From Planctomycetota bacterium (lineage in GTDB: Bacteria > Planctomycetota > UBA1135 > GCA-002686595), in the NCBI GenBank assembly GCA_028823185.1, contig JAPKBY010000105.1:1-6628 (forward strand): 6,628 nt of DNA, given 5' to 3'. Under the pieces are notes generated by a model. It did not search any database and was not told the DNA's origin. It saw only the letters and a program-made list of their open reading frames with translations. The first letter of the stretch is position 1. The number at the start of each line of letters is the position of its first letter. The position numbers were made by a program, and so were the translations under genes. Below, piece after piece: positions 1 through 6,390 of this stretch.

Positions 1-1379
1 ATGTCAGCGCCTATGGGCACACGAGAGCTACGACACCGAACCTTGATGGCCTGGTCTCTGAGGGCGTCTGGTTCTCAAATGCCTTTAGCGCAGCACCTGA
101 CACGATCCCCGCTCATGCGTCCATCTTGACCGGATCAGATCCGAGGTTGGCGCGACGAATGATGGAGGAGAAGAGCGGGCTTCGCTCCTTGATGAAGGAA
201 TGGTTCATCCCTGATGAGGTGCCTCGAGTAGCGCGTCAGTACTTGATCGAGGGGTACAGGACAGCGGCCTTCGTGGATCACCCTTGGATCTCTCCTGTGT
301 ATGGATTCAACGCGGGCTTCGAGACCTTCCGTGGCTTTCGTGAGGGGGGCGTCGATACGCCACCGGACTTTGGTTTGAAGGCTGTGGGCGGTCGACTCAC
401 GCGCTGGCTCGCGCAGCTCCCTACAGACCAAGATTGGTTCGCCTACTTGACCGCAGGTGATCTTGAGAGGACTTGGTCTATCCCGGATCCACATTGGGAC
501 ACTTATTTTAAGCCTGACCCGGCTCTAGATCAGATCCCCCCGATCTCTTCTACGGATCGCTCCTTCTTCGCGGTCTCCAGAGCTCGTTGGCCTGAGACTC
601 TCCTGAGCTATGGAGAGTATGAGGCTCGCTATGATGGCGCCTTGGTCAAGCTAGATGCAGAGCTGCATCAACTCTTCGCTCGGCTTGAGGCGATGGGCAG
701 GTGGGAGGAGACGACCATCTGCATCGTCGGGAGCTATGGCCTCGGCTTCGGAGAGGCGGGGCTCATCATCGATCATGGGACACTCTCCGATGTAGACCTG
801 CATGTCCCCATGATCCTGCGCCCTGCAAAGAGCCGAGGAATTCAAGGCGGGCGTGAGATCGACTCTCTGACGAGCTTGCTTGATGTCGCTCCGACGCTGC
901 TTGAGTTGAGCGAGATCGAAGCCCCGAGATGGATGCACGGAGTCAGTCAAGCTCCAGTGCTGCGTGGTGAGGCGGACTCTGTGCGAGAGTTTGCCTACTC
1001 AACGGGGGGGCTTCAGAGGGGGTTTGGCGTCCGGGACCACCGTTACAGCTTCCAGAAATACGAGCCCTCAAGCCTGAGACCTACGAGCCTCTTTCGCTCT
1101 TGGTTCGGTGAGTCAAACCCACCTCATACCGGAAGCCGGCAGCACTTGAGGGATCGTGAGACTCAGGCGGACCCGGGCAATTTGCAGGCGAGCGCGCCTG
1201 TGCCTCAACAGATAGAAGCCCTCAAGGCTGCAGGTGAGGAGTGGTACCGATCGATGGATCTCGCCAGAAAGCATCTGCAGCGCGAGCCTTGGAGTGATTT
1301 CAAGTTGGAGCCAGAGATGCTCCTTAAGCTCGAGCAAGAAGGGTTCATCCGGCCCCTGGATTTTGACATCCCAGAGTAG
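1..1379 (+). CDS. Sulfatase-like protein of the alkaline phosphatase superfamily, 5'-truncated, active site degenerate
   Basis: The reading frame starts at base 3 and is open to the TAG at 1377-1379, so 458 codons are visible and the true start lies upstream. Numbering from base 3, residues 4-44 match the sulfatase N-terminal block (YGHTRATTPNLDGL, then TIPAHASILTG). Residues 66-95 match the 'GYRTAAFVDHPWISP' core strand, and residues 257-269 match the 'HG..SD..LHVP' block. The C-terminus resembles sulfatase tails. Formylglycine enzymes have C/S-x-P-x-R, whereas here it is T34-I-P-A-H38, so a true sulfatase is unlikely. The usual S-D-H-G metal motif reads GSYG (243-246), and the usual D-P-H before it reads D-L-E (153-155). 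The protein may be a pseudoenzyme or a divergent phospho-transferase or hydrolase. An internal TTG at 126 falls inside the conserved block and cannot be the start. Two glycosyltransferases follow on the same strand. The N-terminus is missing, so signal peptide and localisation cannot be judged. Confidence 0.85.
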   Translation, partial: VSAYGHTRATTPNLDGLVSEGVWFSNAFSAAPDTIPAHASILTGSDPRLARRMMEEKSGLRSLMKEWFIPDEVPRVARQYLIEGYRTAAFVDHPWISPVYGFNAGFETFRGFREGGVDTPPDFGLKAVGGRLTRWLAQLPTDQDWFAYLTAGDLERTWSIPDPHWDTYFKPDPALDQIPPISSTDRSFFAVSRARWPETLLSYGEYEARYDGALVKLDAELHQLFARLEAMGRWEETTICIVGSYGLGFGEAGLIIDHGTLSDVDLHVPMILRPAKSRGIQGGREIDSLTSLLDVAPTLLELSEIEAPRWMHGVSQAPVLRGEADSVREFAYSTGGLQRGFGVRDHRYSFQKYEPSSLRPTSLFRSWFGESNPPHTGSRQHLRDRETQADPGNLQASAPVPQQIEALKAAGEEWYRSMDLARKHLQREPWSDFKLEPEMLLKLEQEGFIRPLDFDIPE

Positions 1380-1426
1380 AGATCACTTCGATTTGGAGCC
1401 TCGGAGGGAATCAGGCATTCTCTAAG

Positions 1427-1431
1427 AGGAG
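1427..1431 (+). promoter_or_regulatory. Shine-Dalgarno-like AGGAG without a matching canonical start codon
   Basis: AGGAG lies in the gap between the sulfatase-like gene and the first glycosyltransferase. Seven bases downstream, in the glycosyltransferase frame, the codon is GTA (1439), followed by ATC (1442). Neither is a standard start. A GTG at 1431 overlaps the motif but is in another frame and stops after three codons. The site suggests that the glycosyltransferase once started, or still starts, upstream of TTG 1484. Confidence 0.3.
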
Positions 1432-1483
1432 TGAGCGAGTAATCAGAAATAAGAAAGAGAGCGACGACGCGGAAGCAAAGGTC

Positions 1484-2863
1484 TTGCTGGTCTCGAACGG
1501 GTTTCCACCTGTCGGCCAATGGGGGACTGAGTTCTATACGCATCAGCTCGCGAGCGGTCTCCAAGCACGTGGGCGGGAGGTGGCTGTCTTTATCCCCGTT
1601 CGTGAGTCAGAGGGCGAGCGTTACTCGCTGAAGATATCTCGTCGACATGGTTTGGATCTCTTCGAGCTGGCGAACGCTGGTGATCCAAAGAAGAGCTTCA
1701 CCGATAGCTACAAGGATGAGGGGGTAGAGCAGGCCTTCGCGCGCGTTCTGAGAGAGTTCAAGCCGAAGACCGTGCACTTCAATCACTTCCTGTGGGGGCT
1801 CTCCGTGGGCTTGCCTCGAGTGGCAGCAGAGTTCGGGGCTCGAGTCGTGGCGACGGTGACCGATCTAGGTCTCCTGTGTCATCGGGGTCAGTTCTATAAC
1901 TCTGAACTGCAGCCATGCGGCGGGCCCAGCTCAGTGGAAGAGTGCGCGCGCTGCGTACGCGAGCCGTCAAAGCATGACGCGAAGGCTCTAGAGCTCTTCA
2001 TCAGGCGCCTCGCTGTTCGTGGAGCGGCGAGCCTCGGAGGCTTTGGTCGCATCGTAGTCGCGAGTGACCTCGAGCAGAGGGTGAGCGAGGTGCGTGAAGC
2101 TGCGAGCTTCATCGACAGCTGGGTCTTTCCTACGAAGGCGCTGCTCAAGGAGTTTCAATCTCATGGTTTGGCGTTGGAGCACGCAGAGGTCTTGCCCTAT
2201 GGCATCGATGAGGAGGCCTTCAAGCTCCCTGAGCGCGGTGAAAAGCCGCGGGCCTTGCGCTTCTCTTACTTAGGTCAGTTCATGCCCCACAAGGGGCTCG
2301 AGCATCTCTTGGCAGCGGTGCACCTCATGGAATCTCGTCTGCCAGAGTCGGTCGCTCCATGGACCCTCCACTGTCATGGGCACGGCTCACCTGGCCGTCA
2401 TCAGCTCTATGCTGAGCGCGCCTTCGAGCCAGTCAGAGGCTCTCGACGAGTCATAGACGCTGGCTGCTTCCCTCCTCTCGATGCCCCACGTGTGATGAAT
2501 GAGACTGATGTGCTCATCGTTCCATCTCTGTGGATGGAGAACGCGCCGCTCGCTGTGCTCCAAGCCCGAGCCGCAGGTGTGCCTGTCATCGCTAGCGATG
2601 TCGCAGGTGTGCGCGAGGTCATGGAAGTTCCATTACACGGAGCTCTCGTGCCGCCCGGAGACGTAGAGGCTCTGGCAGACGCGATGCGTGCGGCGATCTT
2701 GGAAGGTCCGCGCAGGTATCAACCTGACCCGGTGATCGCCTACTCTGACCACTTGGACAGGGTCGAACAGCTCTATGGAGAGCGGAGCTCCGTCATTCAG
2801 CCGTCTCAGGCTCCTCCTCGTCTTGAGCTCAAGACGGAGACCGAAAATGCGGTGCAAGCTTGA
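1484..2863 (+). CDS. GT4-type glycosyltransferase with cysteine-rich N-terminal insert
   Basis: This 459-residue protein has the two-Rossmann (GT-B) layout of GT4 retaining glycosyltransferases, which move a sugar from a nucleotide-sugar donor to an acceptor at the cytoplasmic side. Residues 2-16 carry the first strand and glycine loop (LVSNGFPPVGQWGTE). Residues 132-157 hold a four-cysteine segment (C132, C145, C154, C157; CHRGQ then C-G-G-P-S). Residues about 259-275 are the linker and donor-phosphate strand (YLGQFMPHKGLEH). Residues 350-375 are the donor signature (WMENAPLAVLQA then GVPVIAS). The usual E-x7-E ends in Gln (E352, Q360). TTG 1484 is the only canonical start in frame and has GGAAG at 1471-1475, 8 bases away. 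However, the first strand then begins almost at residue 1 and the frame is open upstream, so the start is uncertain. The stop overlaps the next glycosyltransferase by 4 bases. Donor and acceptor are unknown. Confidence 0.88.
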   Translation: MLVSNGFPPVGQWGTEFYTHQLASGLQARGREVAVFIPVRESEGERYSLKISRRHGLDLFELANAGDPKKSFTDSYKDEGVEQAFARVLREFKPKTVHFNHFLWGLSVGLPRVAAEFGARVVATVTDLGLLCHRGQFYNSELQPCGGPSSVEECARCVREPSKHDAKALELFIRRLAVRGAASLGGFGRIVVASDLEQRVSEVREAASFIDSWVFPTKALLKEFQSHGLALEHAEVLPYGIDEEAFKLPERGEKPRALRFSYLGQFMPHKGLEHLLAAVHLMESRLPESVAPWTLHCHGHGSPGRHQLYAERAFEPVRGSRRVIDAGCFPPLDAPRVMNETDVLIVPSLWMENAPLAVLQARAAGVPVIASDVAGVREVMEVPLHGALVPPGDVEALADAMRAAILEGPRRYQPDPVIAYSDHLDRVEQLYGERSSVIQPSQAPPRLELKTETENAVQA

Positions 2864-4206
2864 GCGTCCCCTTTGGCTCTGTGGGGATGGTGACCGCTCG
2901 CTGGTGGCCGAGCGTTGGCGGGATTGAGACACACGCCCGTCAATGGGCGCGGTGGCTCCGGGCGCGCGGAGTTCGCGTTGAGGTCTTGTGCCTTGATGAT
3001 GACCCTCTTCAATCTCCCTTTGATGTGAGAGTCGTTGACGATGATGACGTCAGAGTCACTCGCGTCGCCTATCGATATCACGATCACGAGACCTTTGCCG
3101 ACCTCGCGCGCAATGAGCACCTCGAAGAGCTCGGCCAGGCTTGGGCGAGAGAGTCTCAGCTAGACTTGATTCATATCCATCACCTCACCGGCTGGGGACA
3201 CGGTCTCGTGAAGGCGCTCGCAGGTCACGCCCCTGTGGTGCTTACGCTGCACGATTACTGGACCGTGTGTGCTCGTGGGCAGCTATGGAACGCCTCGAAT
3301 GAATGCTGTCCCGGACCTAGCCTCGAGCGCTGCACCCCGTGTCTCTCTCTGACTTGGCCACATCTGAGAGTGAAGGGTCGGGACGAGCTCGGCTTCGCTG
3401 ATGACACGGAGTCTGTGCGCTCCTTGTTAGCTGCGAGCCCAGCTTCCTTTGACTGCGCTGCGGCGCTGCTCGCGCCCTCAGAGCCCGCTCGGCGAGTCCT
3501 CGTAGAGGCTGGCGTCCCGGAGGAGCGTTTGAGCGTGTTCTCGCTAGGAGTGGAATGCGAGTCGTTGGCCCTGGAGGTTGGGAGATTGCGCGCGGATCAG
3601 CCTCCTCGCCATGAGCGTCGGCTCGGCGTATTGGGCGCCGTCCAGCCAACAAAGGGCGTCTTGGAGCTCGCGCAGGCAGTGCTCGAGTGCGCAGTCGATG
3701 GGCTTGTCTTGATGGTTCATGGGCCTCTTGGCTCCTTTCATGGAGACACCTCTTACACAGATCAACTGCGCGCGCTGGCCAAGAGCCACGACTCGATCCG
3801 ACTCTGTGGTCCCTATGATCCTGCTGAATTGCCAGAGGTGCTCGCCTCCCTAGACGCTGTCGCAGCGCCGGCACAGTGGGAGGAGGGCTTCGGGCTCAGC
3901 GTCAGAGAGGCAGCTGCCGTGGGGCTACCAGTCCTCGTTTCAGATGCAGGTGGCTTACCAGAGCTCGTTGAGACTGACGGTGCTGTGGGGGTGATCGCGC
4001 GTCGTGCCGATCCTCATTCTCTCCAAGAGGCGTTGAGGTGGATGGACTCAACGGGCTCCTTCGGCGTCGTGCCTCCCAAAGAACGACCCAGGTTGACGAG
4101 CGTTGATGAGATGGCTGAAGAGCTGATAGATGTCTATCTCGGAGTCTTAGAGGCGCAATCTTCCCAAGCATCAAGCAGCGCTGATGCGGAAGCTCCCCAA
4201 GAGTAA
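2860..4206 (+). CDS. GT4-type glycosyltransferase, paralogous type to its upstream neighbour
   Basis: This 448-residue GT-B glycosyltransferase starts at TTG 2860, which overlaps the preceding stop as TTGA. That spacing, and the fact that residues 8-20 then give the standard first strand and glycine loop (VGMVTARWWPSVGG), favour this start over GTG 2881 or ATG 2887. No clear Shine-Dalgarno is visible, so translation is probably coupled. Residues 131-161 hold HDYWTVCARGQ and a cysteine set (C137, C149/C150, C158, C161) like that of the upstream gene. Residues about 253-270 carry the donor-phosphate strand (LGVLGAVQPTKGV). The E-x7-E motif is intact (E342, E350, in EEGFGLSVREAA), followed by GLPVLVSDAGGLPELV. 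The last 20 or so residues are Ser/Ala/Glu-rich, look unstructured, and are encoded over the 3' end of the opposing gene. It probably acts with its upstream partner on one glycan. Sugar specificity is not readable. Confidence 0.9.
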   Translation: MSVPFGSVGMVTARWWPSVGGIETHARQWARWLRARGVRVEVLCLDDDPLQSPFDVRVVDDDDVRVTRVAYRYHDHETFADLARNEHLEELGQAWARESQLDLIHIHHLTGWGHGLVKALAGHAPVVLTLHDYWTVCARGQLWNASNECCPGPSLERCTPCLSLTWPHLRVKGRDELGFADDTESVRSLLAASPASFDCAAALLAPSEPARRVLVEAGVPEERLSVFSLGVECESLALEVGRLRADQPPRHERRLGVLGAVQPTKGVLELAQAVLECAVDGLVLMVHGPLGSFHGDTSYTDQLRALAKSHDSIRLCGPYDPAELPEVLASLDAVAAPAQWEEGFGLSVREAAAVGLPVLVSDAGGLPELVETDGAVGVIARRADPHSLQEALRWMDSTGSFGVVPPKERPRLTSVDEMAEELIDVYLGVLEAQSSQASSSADAEAPQE

Positions 4207-5297
4207 TGTTGGTGCATCTGCTCTGATGCCCTCACAGCCAGCGCGCGCGCTTCCTCCTGGTCATTGAGGAAGGTCAGAAGCGCTGCTGAGAATGAGGCCG
4301 CGTCGTCGGCGATGAGAGTTGAGCCTGGAGGGAGGGTGAGCCCTGCTGCGCCCACGGTGGTGGAGACGACAGGGCAGGCCGCCGCCAGAGACTCAAGGAT
4401 CTTGATGCGTGTGCCGCCGCCGATGAAGAGCGGGGCGATGGAGCAGGCTGCGCTGTGAAGATGCTCAAGGGGGTCCATGACCGGGCCAATGACCTCGACG
4501 TGTTCGCTCCGCAGGGCTAGCACCCGCGGCGAAGGGTCGAGCCCGACGATCTTGAGCTTGAACTCGGGCCGGTTGGCGCGGACGAGAGGGAGGACCTGAC
4601 CCACGAACCACTCAAGGCCGTGGATGTTGGGTGCATAGGAGAGGGTTCCGAGGAAGAGCGCAGTGTCCTGGTCAGGGCTCTCTTCGCTCGGAGTGAAGCG
4701 ATCTGAATCAAAGCCGTTCGGGACGACGGCGCATTGAACGCCGAACTCTTCGCTCAGGCTCCGAGCTTCTTCTTTTGAGCAAGCGGCGTGATAGGAGTGG
4801 GTTCGGCAGACGCGCCGCTCGAGCGCGCGGATGCGCGCGACCTCGCCATCACCAACACCCTCGCCAAGCCTCGCTAGTTCGGCCGCGAGCTTAGAGTCGA
4901 GCTTGTGGTGGTGGACAAGTACAGGGGAGCTGCGGCTGAAACCTACGGCGCGAGCGACGGAGAGCTCGTCGATATGAACGAGGTCGTAGCTGCTCTCAGA
5001 GAGCGCCGCCTGTACAGCTGAGTGCAGGCGATGAGAGTGGAAGGAGCGCTCTAGCTTGGAGAGGGCGAAGCGCGCGAGCAGGCCTGGGCGAGTTCTCTCG
5101 AAGACCTCAATTCCTTCGCACCTGTCCATGAGAGGTCTCGGCGCTGGCTCCTTCACTTGGCTCGGCGAGACCGCGAAGAGGGTGATGCGAGCTTCCCTCC
5201 CTGCGTGCTCGATGAGTTGGGAGGTTCGGATCCTGCCGCCTGAGTTCGCCGGCCAAGGAGTGGTCGGAGTGACGAAGAGAACCCGCGGGCCGCTCAC
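4134..5297 (-). CDS. GT4-type glycosyltransferase of the GGGTRIKILE subgroup
   Basis: This is a 387-residue GT-B protein if started at GTG 5297. That start overlaps the phosphatase stop as GTGA, has GGAG 7 bases upstream (5305-5308), and puts the first strand at residues 5-11 (RVLFVTP). A TTG at 5339 would add 14 residues without family resemblance. Residues 11-25 are the glycine loop (PTTPWPANSGGRIRT). Residues roughly 105-135 hold LVHIDELSVA and VLVHHHKLDS. Residues roughly 212-235 hold FLGTLSYAPNIHGLEWF, the linker and donor-domain opening. Residues 289-302 (PLFIGGGTRIKILE) and the following PVVSTTVGAAGL are the donor-binding signature of the subgroup that includes exopolysaccharide-linked transferases. 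The first Glu of E-x7-E is replaced by Gly, as is usual in this subgroup. It lacks the cysteine insert of the other two glycosyltransferases here. Its 3' end overlaps the opposing glycosyltransferase by 73 bases. Substrate is unknown. Confidence 0.9.
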   Translation of the reverse strand: MSGPRVLFVTPTTPWPANSGGRIRTSQLIEHAGREARITLFAVSPSQVKEPAPRPLMDRCEGIEVFERTRPGLLARFALSKLERSFHSHRLHSAVQAALSESSYDLVHIDELSVARAVGFSRSSPVLVHHHKLDSKLAAELARLGEGVGDGEVARIRALERRVCRTHSYHAACSKEEARSLSEEFGVQCAVVPNGFDSDRFTPSEESPDQDTALFLGTLSYAPNIHGLEWFVGQVLPLVRANRPEFKLKIVGLDPSPRVLALRSEHVEVIGPVMDPLEHLHSAACSIAPLFIGGGTRIKILESLAAACPVVSTTVGAAGLTLPPGSTLIADDAASFSAALLTFLNDQEEARALAVRASEQMHQHYSWGASASALLDAWEDCASKTPR

Positions 5298-5983
5298 GTC
5301 TCGGCTCCAGGCGCACGGTTTTGGTCTCTTAGCTCCCAAGCCCCGTTCACATCAACGAGGAGGTTGGCGTGTGCTGGGTCCGTCGCGAACTCATAGCCAT
5401 CGATGGAGCGCAGCCCGAGCGCTCCCGTTAAGAGCGCACGGATCGTGTTGGCGTGAGTGCAGATGACGCAGACTGAGCCGGGGGTTTCCTGCGTGGCTCG
5501 CACGATCGCAGGCCAAGCCCTGGCGAAGACCTCAGCATCACACTCGCCATCGGTAGGGCGCCAATTCCATGGATCTCTCCACCAGTTCGCCGCGTCCGCG
5601 TGCCAGCGCGAACGGAAATCTTCACGGGTGCCGCCCTGCCAAGAGCCCCGGTCGATCTCTTTGAGGCCCTCTAGGGTCGTGAGTGGTGCTCCTGTGCTGG
5701 CCTCGAGCAGCGTGGCCATGGCTTGAGTCCGCTGGGAAGGAGAGGCGTAGATCCGTGCTACGCGGGAGCCCTCGAAGGAGCGAGCCACAGCCTGGCTCTG
5801 TTCGAGGCCACGGGCGCTGAGAGGGACGTCTGCGGCGCCATAAGCGAGCCCTTGGAACTCCTCTGCGACCTCAGCGTGACGGACCAGCCAGATCTGGGTC
5901 CCTGTCCCCAGGGAGCTCGCGGCGGGCTGGGCCGGCGGTGCTTGGACTTCAGTCGGGCGATCGGGGGGGAGGAGGAGCTTCAT
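5294..5983 (-). CDS. Histidine phosphatase family protein (phosphoglycerate mutase-like)
   Basis: This 229-residue protein carries the full histidine phosphatase signature. It has R35-H36-A (LVRHAEV, in place of the usual RHG) with H36 as the phospho-accepting histidine. It also has P54-L55-S-x-x-G (DVPLSARG), S81-P82 with R85 (YASPSQRT), E109 in LKEIDRGSWQG, and the second catalytic H177 (ICTHANTIRA). All four core catalytic residues are present, so it is probably active. Members range from phosphoglycerate mutases to alpha-ribazole phosphatase and sugar-phosphate phosphatases, and the exact substrate cannot be assigned. Residues 1-28 form a Pro/Ala-rich extension before the core, with no clear signal peptide. 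ATG 5983 is preceded by a weak AGG (5993-5995, 9 bases away). It is the first gene of a two-gene unit with the downstream glycosyltransferase, so dephosphorylation of a sugar-phosphate intermediate is a reasonable but unproven role. Confidence 0.9.
   Translation of the reverse strand: MKLLLPPDRPTEVQAPPAQPAASSLGTGTQIWLVRHAEVAEEFQGLAYGAADVPLSARGLEQSQAVARSFEGSRVARIYASPSQRTQAMATLLEASTGAPLTTLEGLKEIDRGSWQGGTREDFRSRWHADAANWWRDPWNWRPTDGECDAEVFARAWPAIVRATQETPGSVCVICTHANTIRALLTGALGLRSIDGYEFATDPAHANLLVDVNGAWELRDQNRAPGAET
5305..5308 (-). promoter_or_regulatory. Ribosome binding site GGAG that decides the GTG 5297 start
   Basis: On the minus strand GGAG sits 7 bases before GTG 5297, inside the end of the histidine phosphatase gene. 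Ideal spacing and the GTGA stop/start overlap both favour this start over the upstream TTG at 5339. Confidence 0.65.
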
Positions 5984-6083
5984 GACACAGAACCTAGCGA
6001 CCTAAGACCTTGGAAGGGAGGGGTTGCAGGAGAGGCTCCAGTTGAACAACATCCTTGGGCTCGCACACACCCCAGGAACAGCT
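5984..6083. promoter_or_regulatory. Divergent intergenic region between the phosphatase and ferredoxin genes
   Basis: This 100-base gap separates two genes reading away from each other, so it should hold promoters for both. I see no good sigma-70 pair: TTGCAG (6024-6029) with CAACAT (6047-6052) has 17-base spacing but only 3 of 6 matches at each box. The TGG (6011) and TTGC (6024) pair has the wrong spacing for a sigma-54 site. No operator palindrome stands out. Confidence 0.4.
6074..6077 (+). promoter_or_regulatory. Ribosome binding site AGGA for the ferredoxin gene
   Basis: AGGA lies 6 bases before ATG 6084. It supports this start over the in-frame TTG at 6024, which would add 20 residues that do not resemble the ferredoxin fold. 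Confidence 0.65.
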
Positions 6084-6365
6084 ATGCCCAAAATCACCCT
6101 CGCTGCTAACAGTCAATCTTATGAGGTCCCGGAGGGGACCTCTTTCCTAGAGTTCTGCCAAGAGAACGATCTGCCTCATAACTTTGGCTGCACCGTCGGC
6201 AGCTGCGGCGTCTGCGTCTCGTCTCTCGACGAGGGCGCTGATCAGGTCAACCCTGTCACTGATGACGAAGGGGAGACTGTTGAGATGTGCAGCGGTGTCG
6301 AGGGCGCTCGCCTCGCGTGCCAGTTGAAGGTCAACGGTGACATCACCGTTCGCCAGCTCGACTGA
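6084..6365 (+). CDS. [2Fe-2S] ferredoxin, plant-type fold
   Basis: This 93-residue soluble electron carrier starts at ATG 6084, supported by AGGA 6 bases upstream and by the protein opening directly into the first beta strand (MPKITLAANSQSYEVPEG). The cluster ligands follow the classic C-x4-C-x2-C...C pattern: C36, C41, C44 (in FGCTVGSCGVC) and C79 (in RLACQLKVNGDITV). The length is normal for the family. Two further cysteines, C25 and C69 (VEMCSG), are not expected ligands. The acidic stretch between residues 49 and 67 (many Asp and Glu) fits a partner-docking surface. The redox partner is not in this window. The gene is divergent from the histidine phosphatase and is followed after 25 bases by elbB, with which it may be co-transcribed. 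Identification is firm, but the physiological role is open. Confidence 0.95.
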   Translation: MPKITLAANSQSYEVPEGTSFLEFCQENDLPHNFGCTVGSCGVCVSSLDEGADQVNPVTDDEGETVEMCSGVEGARLACQLKVNGDITVRQLD

Positions 6366-6390
6366 GCGGTCAGCGGCACTCAGTTAGGCC

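Noticed and set aside
1..129. A reading frame opening with ATG at base 1 and ending at TGA 127-129.
   Set aside because: Its product resembles nothing, while the frame from base 3 encodes the conserved sulfatase-like N-terminal block across the same bases. The ATG at the edge is coincidental.
3317..3874. A 185-codon open frame on the minus strand.
   Set aside because: It lies wholly antisense within the second glycosyltransferase, is Arg/Pro/Ala-rich without recognisable motifs, and the plus-strand frame carries clear domain signatures.
5298..5339. TTG 5339 as the start of the minus-strand glycosyltransferase.
   Set aside because: It would add 14 basic residues unlike the family and a 46-base overlap. 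GTG 5297 has a well-spaced GGAG and a GTGA overlap.
5056..5466. A 136-codon open frame on the plus strand spanning the start of the minus-strand glycosyltransferase.
   Set aside because: It is antisense to two genes with strong family motifs and shows no domain-like composition.
6011..6027. A TGG...TTGC arrangement resembling a sigma-54 promoter upstream of the ferredoxin gene.
   Set aside because: The GG and GC are 12 bases apart instead of the required 10, and the rest of the consensus is missing.
6333..6350. A perfect inverted repeat AACGGTGA-CA-TCACCGTT near the end of the ferredoxin gene, considered as an attenuator or terminator before elbB.
   Set aside because: It encodes the conserved V-N-G-D-I-T-V strand, the loop is only two bases, and no U-tract follows. 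Coding constraint and chance explain it better.
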